From Duganella levis (GTDB taxonomy: Bacteria; Pseudomonadota; Gammaproteobacteria; Burkholderiales; Burkholderiaceae_D): 64,000 bases of DNA. Below, in pieces: positions 8,839 to 16,622 of this stretch (its first letter is position 1; each line of letters begins with the position of its first letter). The notes beneath the pieces are model-generated. The model saw only the letters and a program-made list of their open reading frames with translations. It was not told where the DNA came from and did not search any database. The translations under genes and the position numbers were made by a program. The stretch covers positions 62,001 through 126,000 of the forward strand of contig NZ_WWCT01000023.1 of the NCBI RefSeq assembly GCF_009857605.1, in the 5' to 3' direction.

Positions 8839-10578
8839 ATGAAACCAGTAGATGCAGTCATCATCGGCTACGGCTGGACCGGCGCCATCATGGCCAAGGA
8901 ACTGACCGACGCCGGCCTGTCCGTGTTGGTGCTGGAACGCGGCCCTGAACGCGACACCGCCCCGGACTTTGAATACCCGCGCATTGCGGATGAACTGAAG
9001 TACGCCGTGCGCGGCGACCTGTGGCAACCACTGGCCGGCGAAACCGTCACCATCCGCCACAAGCCTGGCGAAATCGCCGTGCCGTATCGCCAGTACGGTT
9101 CCTTCATCCTTGGTAACGGCACCGGCGGCGCCGGCGCGCACTGGAACGGCCAGCAATGGCGCGCCTCGCCCAACGACCTGCGCATCCGCAGCGTGTACGA
9201 AGAACGCTACGGCAAAAAATTCATCCCGGACGACATGAGCATCCAGGACTATGGCATCAGCTACGAAGAGCTGGAGCCCTACTTCGACCACTTTGAAAAA
9301 GTCACCGGCGTGGCTGGAACGGCCGGCGGCAACCCGTATGAGGGCAAGCGCAGCAACCCGTTTCCGCAGCAGCCGATGCCGCCGATACTGAGCTCCCAGC
9401 TGTTTGCCAAGGCCGCGCGTGAACTGGGCTACCAGCCCTTCGCCGTGCCGGCCGCGAACAGCACCGCCGCCTACACCAATCCATACGGCGTGCGCATGGG
9501 ACCGTGTAATCTGTGCGGCTACTGCGAGGGCTTCGGCTGCTTCCTGTATTCCAAGGCGGCGCCGCAGACCACCATCATCCCGGTGCTGAAGGGCCGCAGC
9601 AACCTGCAAGTGCGCCACAACAGCTACGTCACCCGCATCCTGCTCGACAGCAGCGGCAAGCTGGCCACCGGCGTCCGTTACATCGACGCCAACGGCAAGC
9701 AGGTCGACCAGCAGGCAGCCATGGTGGTACTGGCCAGCTTCCAGATGAATAACGTGCGCATGCTGCTGTTGTCCGGCATCGGCAAGCCTTACGATCCGGT
9801 CACCGGCAAAGGCGTGGTGGGCAAGAACTACGCTTACCAGATGGTCAGTAGCAGCACCGCGTTCTTCGACGAGAGCGTGAACATGAATCCCTTCATGGGC
9901 GCCGGCGCCGCCGGCCAGCAGGCCATCGACGATTACAACGCCGACCACTTCGACCATGCCAAGCATGGTTTCATCGGCGGCGCGATGATCTTCGCCGGCG
10001 CCACCGGCGGCCGTCCCATCGTGCAGATGCCGTTGCCGCCCGATGCGCCGCGCTGGGGCAGCGGCTGGAAAAGCGCGGTGCGCAAGCACTATGCGCACAG
10101 CAGCTCGGTCGCCACCATGGGTTCCGTGATGTCCTACCGCGACCGCTACCTGGACCTGGACCCGACCTACCGCGACGCCCACGGCGTGCCGCTGCTGCGC
10201 ATGACCTTCGACTGGCATCCGAACGAATACAAGATGACTGCATTCACCTCGGCGCGCGCGGGCGAAATCGTCAGCGCGATGAAGCCGCAGCGCATGTCGC
10301 AGCACATCCTCAAGCCGGGCGACAGCTACGACGTGCGCGTTTACCAGTCCACGCACAACACGGGCGGCGCCATCATCGGCACCAATCCCTCCAACAGTGT
10401 GTTGAACCGCTATTCGCAGTGCTGGGATGTGCCCAACGTGTTTGTGTTCGGCGCCTCGTCCTTCCCGCAGAACATCGGCTACAACCCCACCGGCCTGGTC
10501 GCGGCGCTGACCTACTTTGCCGCCGCCAAAATCCGGTCCACCTATCTGAAAACTGGCGGAGCACTGGTACACGCATGA
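8839..10578 (+). CDS. GMC-family FAD dehydrogenase, large subunit of gluconate/polyol dehydrogenase
   Basis: A 579-residue FAD-dependent sugar-acid or polyol dehydrogenase. The N-terminal dinucleotide fold reads VIIGYGWTGAIMAKELTDAG with an ERG end. The GMC C-terminal active-site region contains THNTGGAIIG and GYNPTGLVAAL. Cysteines in GPCNLCGYCEGFGC (about 220-235) resemble the cluster seen in large subunits of gluconate and sorbitol dehydrogenases, some of which bind an iron-sulfur centre. It has no signal peptide of its own, so export with the Tat-bearing small subunit is expected. Electrons would pass to the downstream cytochrome c and on to quinone. Its TGA overlaps the ATG of the cytochrome gene. 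The substrate (gluconate, 2-ketogluconate, sorbitol or similar) is not decidable here. Confidence 0.9.
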   Translation: MKPVDAVIIGYGWTGAIMAKELTDAGLSVLVLERGPERDTAPDFEYPRIADELKYAVRGDLWQPLAGETVTIRHKPGEIAVPYRQYGSFILGNGTGGAGAHWNGQQWRASPNDLRIRSVYEERYGKKFIPDDMSIQDYGISYEELEPYFDHFEKVTGVAGTAGGNPYEGKRSNPFPQQPMPPILSSQLFAKAARELGYQPFAVPAANSTAAYTNPYGVRMGPCNLCGYCEGFGCFLYSKAAPQTTIIPVLKGRSNLQVRHNSYVTRILLDSSGKLATGVRYIDANGKQVDQQAAMVVLASFQMNNVRMLLLSGIGKPYDPVTGKGVVGKNYAYQMVSSSTAFFDESVNMNPFMGAGAAGQQAIDDYNADHFDHAKHGFIGGAMIFAGATGGRPIVQMPLPPDAPRWGSGWKSAVRKHYAHSSSVATMGSVMSYRDRYLDLDPTYRDAHGVPLLRMTFDWHPNEYKMTAFTSARAGEIVSAMKPQRMSQHILKPGDSYDVRVYQSTHNTGGAIIGTNPSNSVLNRYSQCWDVPNVFVFGASSFPQNIGYNPTGLVAALTYFAAAKIRSTYLKTGGALVHA

Positions 10579-11891
10579 ATAAACGGACTCTCTTTATCGG
10601 TGCGGGATCGGTGCTGGTGATTGGCCTGCTGACGTTAATCAGCGCCACCCGCTGGTCCGATTCGCGCGCCGGCGCCCATCCGCAGGCGCCGACGGTCAGC
10701 GCTGACATGATCGCGCGCGGCGCGTACCTGGCGCGCCTGGGCGACTGCGCCGCATGCCACAGCGTGCAAGGCCAGGCGCCCTATTCCGGCGGCCTGCGCA
10801 TGCAAACGCCGATCGGCGCCATCTACACCAGCAACATCACGCCGGACCGCCAGCACGGCATAGGCAATTACACGCTGGCCGATTTCGACCGCGCGCTGCG
10901 CTATGGTGTGGCTAACGGCCATACGCTGTATCCCGCCATGCCGTATAGCGCCTATTCCAGCACCACGCCGGAAGACGTGGCCGCACTGTACGCCTATTTC
11001 ATGCACGAGGTGCAGCCGGCAGCGGTAGCAAAGCGTGACAACGAGATTCCGTTCCCGCTCTCGATGCGCTGGCCGCTGACCATCTGGCGCTGGGCCGTAG
11101 CCCCAGCGCCGCGCGCCTTCCAGATGCAGACCGGCGACGCCATGCTGCGGCGTGGCGCCTACATCGTCGAAGGCCTCGGCCATTGCGGTGATTGCCACAC
11201 GCCGCGCGGGCCAACGCTGCAAGTGCGCGCGCTGAGCGCGGCGGATGGTCCGGCCTATCTGTCCGGCGCCATCATCGACGGCTGGAACGCTCCTAGCCTG
11301 CGCAACGGCGACCGTACCACCATCGGCGCCTGGAGCGAAGCGGATATCGCGCAGTTCCTGCGCACTGGCAGCAACCGCCATGGCATCGCCTTCGCCTCGA
11401 TGAACGAGGTGGTGACCGACAGTACCCAGTTCCTCAGCGGCGATGACGCGACTGCGGTGGCGCACTTCCTCAAATCGCTCACCGATGCTGGCGCCGGCAC
11501 CGGCAAGGGCCGCTATGTCTACGATCCCGCCACCAGCCTGGCGCTGCGTAACGGCGACGCCGGCGCGCGCGGCGCCCAGCTGTATCTGGACAACTGCGCC
11601 GCCTGCCATCGTCCGGACGGCAAGGGTTATCAGGGCGTTTTCCCGGCATTGGCTGGCAACCCGGTGGTGGCGGCAGCGCCATCCGATTCGGTGATCCGCA
11701 TCGTTTTGGAAGGTATGAAAACCGCGCGCACCGACAGCACGCCGGCGCAATTCTCCATGCCCTCCTTCGCCCAGCGCTTGAGCGACCAGGATGTGGCGGA
11801 TGTAGCGACCTTCATCCGCGCCAGCTGGGGCAACCAGGCGGCGGCCGTCAGCGCCAGCGATGTGAAGCAGCAGCGCGCCGGTTCACACTAG
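10575..11891 (+). CDS. Three-heme cytochrome c subunit of the GMC dehydrogenase
   Basis: A 438-residue membrane-anchored cytochrome with one N-terminal hydrophobic helix (residues 5-23) and three heme-binding CxxCH motifs: CAACH at 58-62, CGDCH at 204-208 and CAACH at 341-345. This three-domain layout is that of the cytochrome c subunit of gluconate, alcohol and sorbitol dehydrogenases, which carries electrons from the flavoprotein to ubiquinone. ATG 10575 overlaps the TGA of the flavoprotein gene (ATGA), confirming an operon. It converges on the sigma-factor gene with a four-base overlap. Confidence 0.93.
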   Translation: MNKRTLFIGAGSVLVIGLLTLISATRWSDSRAGAHPQAPTVSADMIARGAYLARLGDCAACHSVQGQAPYSGGLRMQTPIGAIYTSNITPDRQHGIGNYTLADFDRALRYGVANGHTLYPAMPYSAYSSTTPEDVAALYAYFMHEVQPAAVAKRDNEIPFPLSMRWPLTIWRWAVAPAPRAFQMQTGDAMLRRGAYIVEGLGHCGDCHTPRGPTLQVRALSAADGPAYLSGAIIDGWNAPSLRNGDRTTIGAWSEADIAQFLRTGSNRHGIAFASMNEVVTDSTQFLSGDDATAVAHFLKSLTDAGAGTGKGRYVYDPATSLALRNGDAGARGAQLYLDNCAACHRPDGKGYQGVFPALAGNPVVAAAPSDSVIRIVLEGMKTARTDSTPAQFSMPSFAQRLSDQDVADVATFIRASWGNQAAAVSASDVKQQRAGSH

Positions 11892-12388
11892 TCGTCCAGC
11901 AAACGCCGGCAGCCTTGCAGCGCCGCCGAAGCGTCGCGCATCATGAAGTTGACCAGCGTGGCCGAGCAGCCCAACTGCGCGGCCACATCGCGCTGCGACA
12001 GCTCGTGAAGGCGATGCAGCTCAAAGGCGCGTCGCGTGCGCGCCGGCAGTGTCTTCAGGGCCTGCTCCATGGCGTCGACCACGCGGCGCTGGTGCAGCAC
12101 CTTGTCCGGCGTGACGCCGCAGGCGCGCTCCATCCCTTCCACATCCAGACCGTAAGTGCGGTAACTGGCCTCGGTGCTGTGGCGGCGAAAATGGTCCATC
12201 GCGAGGTTGCGCACCACCTGATAGCAATAGCACAGCGGCTTTTGCACGCCGCCCAGCGCGCCGCCCTCCGCCAGCCTCAGATAGGCGTCCTGCATGATGT
12301 CATCGGCAAAATCGGCGGCGCGAACGATGTTGAGTACCATCTGGCGCAATTGCGGGTGGTGCTGGATAAAGACCTCGTTGAGGGACAT
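11888..12388 (-). CDS. FecI-like ECF sigma factor
   Basis: A 166-residue extracytoplasmic-function sigma factor. Region 2 is at about residues 10-75 (IMQDAYLRLAEGG, NLAMDHFRR) and region 4 at about 105-160 (TLPARTRRAFELHRLHELSQRDVAAQLG). The sequence fits the FecI branch that drives TonB-dependent iron-siderophore receptors. It normally pairs with a FecR anti-sigma gene directly downstream, but here the next gene is the unrelated convergent cytochrome, so FecR is missing locally. ATG 12388 is chosen; an upstream in-frame ATG at 12427 would lie inside the regulatory palindrome. A Fur-type palindrome 16-46 bases upstream implies repression by iron. Confidence 0.87.
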   Translation of the reverse strand: MSLNEVFIQHHPQLRQMVLNIVRAADFADDIMQDAYLRLAEGGALGGVQKPLCYCYQVVRNLAMDHFRRHSTEASYRTYGLDVEGMERACGVTPDKVLHQRRVVDAMEQALKTLPARTRRAFELHRLHELSQRDVAAQLGCSATLVNFMMRDASAALQGCRRLLDD

Positions 12389-12403
12389 GACTGTGCTCTC
12401 GTT

Positions 12404-12434
12404 TAATTGAATGAGAATAATTCTCATTCAATTA
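12404..12434 (-). promoter_or_regulatory. Fur box: 31-bp perfect palindrome upstream of the FecI-like gene
   Basis: The sequence is a perfect inverted repeat around base 12419. Its core, TGAGAATAATTCTCA, matches 13 of 15 positions of the 7-1-7 Fur consensus TGATAATNATTATCA. It ends 16 bases before the sigma-factor ATG, so an occupied site would block its transcription. The matching gene type (FecI-like) makes iron control by Fur very likely. Confidence 0.85.
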
Positions 12435-12471
12435 TAAAACGAATTTCACAGCCATTGCAAAATAAGCACAA

Positions 12472-12942
12472 TTATTTGCGGATCAAGCGCCTCAGCGCCT
12501 GGCGGCCCAGTTCCGTCACCGGCAGTTCCATCGCATCCAGCGTGTTCTTCACCAGCAGGCCCAGTTCCGTGTCGCCCTCCATCGACAGGCGGCGCGCGAA
12601 GAACAGCGTGTCCGGGTCCTGTTCGCGCTTGGCCAGCGACACGAAGTCGCGCGCGCAGGCGCCGATCTCCAGGTCCGGCACGCCACTGTGACGCAGCGCC
12701 GCGAAGCCGTCACCGCGCCAGGTAAAGTCGAACGCCACGCCGGCGTCGCTGACGCGCACGCGCAAATGGCGGCCCGCCAGGCCGGCGCGCACGTCGTCCG
12801 GCAGATGCGGCTTGACCACCAGGTTCAATGCGGCCACGCACAGCAGCGATCCGGGATAGGCCGGCAGGCGCTGGCCCAGCGTCGCCAGCAAGGCAGGCAA
12901 CGGCTGGGCGGCGCCGTAATGGTTAGTTGCGACTGGGTTCAT
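12472..12942 (-). CDS. ubiT: UbiT, SCP2-domain accessory factor of O2-independent ubiquinone synthesis
   Basis: A 156-residue protein with an SCP2-like lipid-binding fold (LPDDVRAGLAGRHLRVRVSDAGVAFDFTW, then a FVSLAKREQDPDTLFFARRL segment). It matches UbiT (YhbT), which binds isoprenoid quinone intermediates and is needed for ubiquinone formation without oxygen. Its ATG overlaps the stop of ubiV (ATGA), making it the third gene of ubiU-ubiV-ubiT. An FNR box upstream of ubiU suggests induction under low oxygen. Confidence 0.93.
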   Translation of the reverse strand: MNPVATNHYGAAQPLPALLATLGQRLPAYPGSLLCVAALNLVVKPHLPDDVRAGLAGRHLRVRVSDAGVAFDFTWRGDGFAALRHSGVPDLEIGACARDFVSLAKREQDPDTLFFARRLSMEGDTELGLLVKNTLDAMELPVTELGRQALRRLIRK

Positions 12943-13838
12943 GCTGCGTTCTCCATGCTGTATTCAAGTCCGGGCTTGCCGTACCAGTAGCCGTTGCAGG
13001 CCTCGGACGGCAGCAGCGGCGAGATGGTGTCGGCGGCTTGGCGCGGGGCCAGCGCACCGGTGCGCGCGGCGTCAAACGCGGCGATGATCTGTTTCATATG
13101 GGTGGACTGTGGGCTGAGGCGCGCCACATCCACGCCCAGTTCCGCCATCTGCGCCATCTCTGCCGCCAGGTTGTACACCAGTGCGGACTGGCTCTGGATG
13201 CCGTTCAGGACCAGGAACGGCTGCTTTTCGCGCGTCTGCATCATCAGGCCATCCGGATGGTCGATGCAGCTGAAGCGGCAGTCATCCTTCGGCAGGTTGC
13301 GGTTGCGCGCCGTGAAGCAGCGCGCCGAAAACGCCAGCGGCATGCGGCCGAACGCGAATACCTCGGTCTCCATCCCCTGCGGCCGTTCGCGCTGCATGTG
13401 CGCCAGTCCCGCACGGCCCATCTCCAGCGGCATGACCCAGCGCCTGGCGCCAAGTTCGTGCAGCAGCGACAGCGTCGGCGGGTTGTAGACGTTGAGGTGC
13501 GGCCCGGCGACGAACGACTGGCCCGCCAGCATCTGCACCGCCCCCATGTCGTTGGCCTCCACTTGGAAGCGGCCATTGGCCACCAGCTTGCGCTGCGCGG
13601 CGACGTCCGCGCTGGATTCGATCAGCGCCAGCGTCGACATCACCACTTCCTTGCCACGGCCTTGCAGCAGTTCGGCCACGGCCAGCCAGTCGGCGGCGCG
13701 CAGCTCGTGGCGGCGCGAGCACACGGTCTCGCCGAGGTAGACGATATCCACCGGGCTGTCCGCGATGTCCTCATAAAATTCCATGACCTTGGCGCGCGGC
13801 CAGTAATACAGCAGCGGCCCGAGGGCGAGTTTCAGCAT
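12939..13838 (-). CDS. ubiV: UbiV, O2-independent ubiquinone hydroxylase subunit (U32 family)
   Basis: A 299-residue peptidase-U32-family protein that forms a heterodimer with UbiU and carries a [4Fe-4S] cluster for oxygen-free ring hydroxylation of ubiquinone precursors. Cysteines at 40, 174, 187 and 191 match the E. coli UbiV ligands C39, C180, C193 and C197, with the same 13 and 4 spacing of the last three. It lies 13 bases after ubiU and overlaps ubiT. Confidence 0.95.
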   Translation of the reverse strand: MLKLALGPLLYYWPRAKVMEFYEDIADSPVDIVYLGETVCSRRHELRAADWLAVAELLQGRGKEVVMSTLALIESSADVAAQRKLVANGRFQVEANDMGAVQMLAGQSFVAGPHLNVYNPPTLSLLHELGARRWVMPLEMGRAGLAHMQRERPQGMETEVFAFGRMPLAFSARCFTARNRNLPKDDCRFSCIDHPDGLMMQTREKQPFLVLNGIQSQSALVYNLAAEMAQMAELGVDVARLSPQSTHMKQIIAAFDAARTGALAPRQAADTISPLLPSEACNGYWYGKPGLEYSMENAA

Positions 13839-13851
13839 GACTTCTCCGTTG

Positions 13852-14871
13852 TTATTTCCACGCGCGGTGATACGCGCCCAGTGTGTGCTGCTGGCCTTCC
13901 GCCAGCGTATTCAGTTCCGCCATCCAGGCCGGCTTGACCGAGTAGCGCGCCGCGTTGCGCAGGCAGTCGTCCAGCGCCGCGCGCCACACACGCGTCACCT
14001 GCGACACATAGGCCGGGCTGCGCTGGCGGCCTTCTATCTTCACCGCGCGCACACCCATCTCCAGCAGTTGCGGCAGCAGTTCCAGCGTATTCAGGCTGGT
14101 TGGCTCCTCGATGGCGTAATAGGTTTCGTCCTCCACCTCAAAGCGGCCCTTGCACAGCGTGGGATAGCTGGCGTTTTCCTGCGGCGTGTAGCGGTCGATC
14201 ATCACGCCGTTCAGGCGCGACTCCAGGCCGCGCGGATTCTGCTGCCAGCGCACCGCCTTGGCCGGCGAGCAGACGCCGTGGGTATTCGGCGATTCGCCCG
14301 TCACATACGACGACAGCTGGCAGCGTCCCTCCACCATCACGCACAGGCTACCGAAGCCGAAGACTTCGATTTCCACCGAGGTGTTCTTCACCACATGCTC
14401 TACCTGCGCCAGCGACAGCACGCGTGGCAGCACCGCGCGCGCCACGCCAAACTGCTTCTGGTAGAAGTTGATGGCTTCCGCATTGGTGGCCGAGCCTTGC
14501 ACCGACAGGTGCAGGCGCAGCTCCGGGTAACGGTCGGCGGCGTAGCGCATCAGGCCCGGATCGGCCAGGATCACCGCATCCACGCCGGCGTTGGCAGCGC
14601 GGTCGATGGCGCTTTGCCACAGTGCCGTGTTGTGCGGCTGCGGATAGGTGTTCAGCGCCAGCAGCACCTTGCGGCCGTGGTCATGGGCGTAGCCGATACC
14701 GGTGCTGATGCCCGCATCGTCGAAATTCAGGCCGGCGAAGTTGCGGGCGTTGGTGGCGTCGCGAAAACCGAGGTAGACGCAGTCGGCGCCCAGGTCGATG
14801 GCGTTCTTCAGCGCCGGCAGGCTGCCCGCCGGGCATACCAGCTCGATGGGAGGAGATTCAGATGGATTCAT
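13852..14871 (-). CDS. ubiU: UbiU, O2-independent ubiquinone hydroxylase subunit (U32 family)
   Basis: A 339-residue U32-family protein, partner of UbiV. Cysteines at 177, 184, 201 and 240 have spacings 7, 17 and 39, identical to the [4Fe-4S] ligands of E. coli UbiU (C169, C176, C193, C232). The CxxxxxxC segment lies in SLCVMVEGRCQLSSY. It is the first gene of ubiUVT. The ATG at 14871 is about 60 bases from a perfect FNR box, placed right for a class II FNR-activated promoter (a GATACA -10 on the minus strand is at 14904-14909). Confidence 0.95.
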   Translation of the reverse strand: MNPSESPPIELVCPAGSLPALKNAIDLGADCVYLGFRDATNARNFAGLNFDDAGISTGIGYAHDHGRKVLLALNTYPQPHNTALWQSAIDRAANAGVDAVILADPGLMRYAADRYPELRLHLSVQGSATNAEAINFYQKQFGVARAVLPRVLSLAQVEHVVKNTSVEIEVFGFGSLCVMVEGRCQLSSYVTGESPNTHGVCSPAKAVRWQQNPRGLESRLNGVMIDRYTPQENASYPTLCKGRFEVEDETYYAIEEPTSLNTLELLPQLLEMGVRAVKIEGRQRSPAYVSQVTRVWRAALDDCLRNAARYSVKPAWMAELNTLAEGQQHTLGAYHRAWK

Positions 14872-14930
14872 AAGGTTTTGATAGCTAACAGGGGCGGACG
14901 AACTGTATCGCCTCGTGATCCCGGAAATCC

Positions 14931-14944
14931 TTGATGTGAATCAA
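14931..14944. promoter_or_regulatory. Perfect FNR/Anr box shared by ubiUVT and the hemerythrin operon
   Basis: TTGATGTGAATCAA matches the FNR/Anr consensus TTGATNNNNATCAA at every fixed base. It lies in the 131-base gap between divergent ubiU and the hemerythrin gene. On the minus strand a GATACA -10 is centred 31 bases away. On the plus strand a GACAAT -10 (14968-14973) is centred 33 bases away. Both fit an activator site centred near -41.5, so one FNR dimer could activate both directions when oxygen falls. Confidence 0.85.
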
Positions 14945-15002
14945 AGAATTTGACCTTTATCGGGTGGGACAATGTGCGCACGCTTAATGAAGGACAAACA
15001 AG

Positions 15003-15461
15003 ATGCAAAAGATCGCCACATATCTCGATCACGATCATCGCCGTTGCGACGATCAATACGCCCTGGCGGAATCGGAAGTCATCCTGCACCACTGGGACGC
15101 CGCCAGCAGTCAATTCAGCAGTTTCCTGGCCATGTTCGGCCTCCATCTGGACAAGGAAGAACGCGTGCTGTTCCCGCGCCTGGACCACGCACTGGGCAAC
15201 GGCTACGGCCCCACGGTGGTGATGCGCGCCGAGCACCGCCGCATGCGCGAGATGCTGGACCAGATGAAAACCGCCATCGCCCGCCACGACTGCGACGCCT
15301 TTTTCGACCAGGCCGACATGCTGCGCCTGCTGATGCGCCAACACAGCCTGAAAGAAGAAGGCATCCTCTATCCGCAGGCCGACTTCGTGCTGGCGCAGCA
15401 GGCTGACGAAGTCCTGGCCAGCATGGAGAATCTCGAACAAAACGAATGGAGCGCCGCATGA
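15003..15461 (+). CDS. Hemerythrin-domain (HHE) diiron protein
   Basis: A 152-residue four-helix hemerythrin-like protein. Candidate diiron ligands are H12, H48 with E52 (HLDKEE), H78 (EHRR), and H114 with E118 (RQHSLKEE), the HxxxE pattern of the family. Such proteins bind O2 or NO, or help repair iron-sulfur clusters. Placement opposite ubiUVT behind an FNR box fits a role in low-oxygen or nitrosative conditions. AAGGA precedes ATG 15003. Its stop overlaps the start of the PaaX-family gene, so the two are co-transcribed. Confidence 0.88.
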   Translation: MQKIATYLDHDHRRCDDQYALAESEVILHHWDAASSQFSSFLAMFGLHLDKEERVLFPRLDHALGNGYGPTVVMRAEHRRMREMLDQMKTAIARHDCDAFFDQADMLRLLMRQHSLKEEGILYPQADFVLAQQADEVLASMENLEQNEWSAA

Positions 15462-16375
15462 ACAGCCAATTCCACATTGAGGCCGTGCTGCGCCAGGCCA
15501 AGCCGCGCCTGAGCACCCTGCTGAAACTGATGTTCAGCGAAGCGCAGGCCTTCGGCCAGAAGACCCAGTGGCTGGGCAGCGTGATCGCCTTGATCGAACC
15601 GCTCGGCTTCCAGGAGCGCACCATTCGCACCGCCCTGTTCCGCCTCGCCGAGAGCAAATTGATCAAGATCGAACGCCACGGCCGCCGCAGCCTGTGCATG
15701 CTGACGCCATCGACGGCAGCCGCCATCCAGGCCGCGCGCCAGCGTCTCAACACGCCGGCCGCGCGCAGCTTCGGCGAAGACTGGAGCATGCTGGTACATA
15801 CGGGCAGCTTCAGCGCCGCGCGTTACGCCACCGCGCGCAAACAGCTGCTGGAGCTGGACTATTGCGTGCTGGCGCCGAACATCATGGCGCGGCCGGCGTC
15901 CTACGCGCGCGGCGTGCAGTCCGGCGAAGACCACGGACTGGCGCTGTTTGAAGTTAACGGCAGCCAGCTGGCGGCGGCCGTGCGCCAACCGCTGTTCGGC
16001 AAGATGGACTGGGATCTGGACACGCCGAAGGAATTGTACGAACAATTCCAGCAGCGCTTCACGCCATTGCGCGCGATGCTGGGCAAGCGCGGCGCCCTCA
16101 CCGACCAGCAGGCCTACATGGTGCGGCTGCTGGTCAGCCACGGCTACCAGCTTAGCCGCCGCAGCGATCCGCTGCTGCCGCAGGAGCTGCTGCCGCAAGA
16201 CTGGCCGGCGATGGCCGCCTACCAGACCTATGTCGCCCTGTACGCGGGCTGCGCGGCGCAGGCGCGCCGCCACATCCTCAAGATCACTGAAACGCCGGCA
16301 CTGGAACAGCCAGTCATTGCGGCGCCGCCGGCCCGGCAGGTGGCGCGCCGGTCCAGTGTTTACATGACTGCTTAA
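15458..16375 (+). CDS. PaaX-family transcriptional regulator
   Basis: A 305-residue regulator. An N-terminal winged helix (about residues 15-80, IRTALFRLAESKLIKIERHGRR) is followed by a PaaX-type middle domain with a conserved W/D region (GEDWSMLVHTGS) and a PaaX-like C-terminal domain ending near residue 280. PaaX classically represses phenylacetate degradation by sensing phenylacetyl-CoA, yet no paa gene is in the window. ATG 15458 overlaps the hemerythrin stop and has GGAG upstream. Its target is unknown; the operon position suggests a role linked to hemerythrin or the divergent ubi genes. Confidence 0.85.
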   Translation: MNSQFHIEAVLRQAKPRLSTLLKLMFSEAQAFGQKTQWLGSVIALIEPLGFQERTIRTALFRLAESKLIKIERHGRRSLCMLTPSTAAAIQAARQRLNTPAARSFGEDWSMLVHTGSFSAARYATARKQLLELDYCVLAPNIMARPASYARGVQSGEDHGLALFEVNGSQLAAAVRQPLFGKMDWDLDTPKELYEQFQQRFTPLRAMLGKRGALTDQQAYMVRLLVSHGYQLSRRSDPLLPQELLPQDWPAMAAYQTYVALYAGCAAQARRHILKITETPALEQPVIAAPPARQVARRSSVYMTA

Positions 16376-16394
16376 TCATCGAAAGAGAATCAAG

Positions 16395-16622
16395 ATGGAA
16401 CTGGAAATGGCACAGGAATACTACGACGGCCCGACCTTGAGCGTGACCGTTAACCGCGAAGGTGCACGCGTGCACCGCCTGATCGATGACACCACCTACC
16501 CCACGCGCGCCAAGAAGCTCTGCATCCGCCGCGATCCGATGGTGGAGGCGCTGTTCGGCGCCGCCGCCGAACACGCGCCACAGGCAGCCCCCGCGCGCAA
16601 GATCAAGGCAGGCCGGCGCTGA
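16395..16622 (+). CDS. Small conserved-looking protein of unknown function (75 aa)
   Basis: A 75-residue basic protein starting MELEMAQEYYDGPTLSVTV, with a C-terminal Ala/Lys/Arg-rich tail. No known domain is recognised. It starts 19 bases after the PaaX-family gene with a GAAAGAGAA-like ribosome site, so it is likely the third gene of the hemerythrin operon. Its last 20 bases overlap the 3' end of the convergent chemoreceptor gene. The beta-rich first half and basic tail could suggest nucleic-acid binding, but that is only a guess. Confidence 0.6.
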   Translation: MELEMAQEYYDGPTLSVTVNREGARVHRLIDDTTYPTRAKKLCIRRDPMVEALFGAAAEHAPQAAPARKIKAGRR

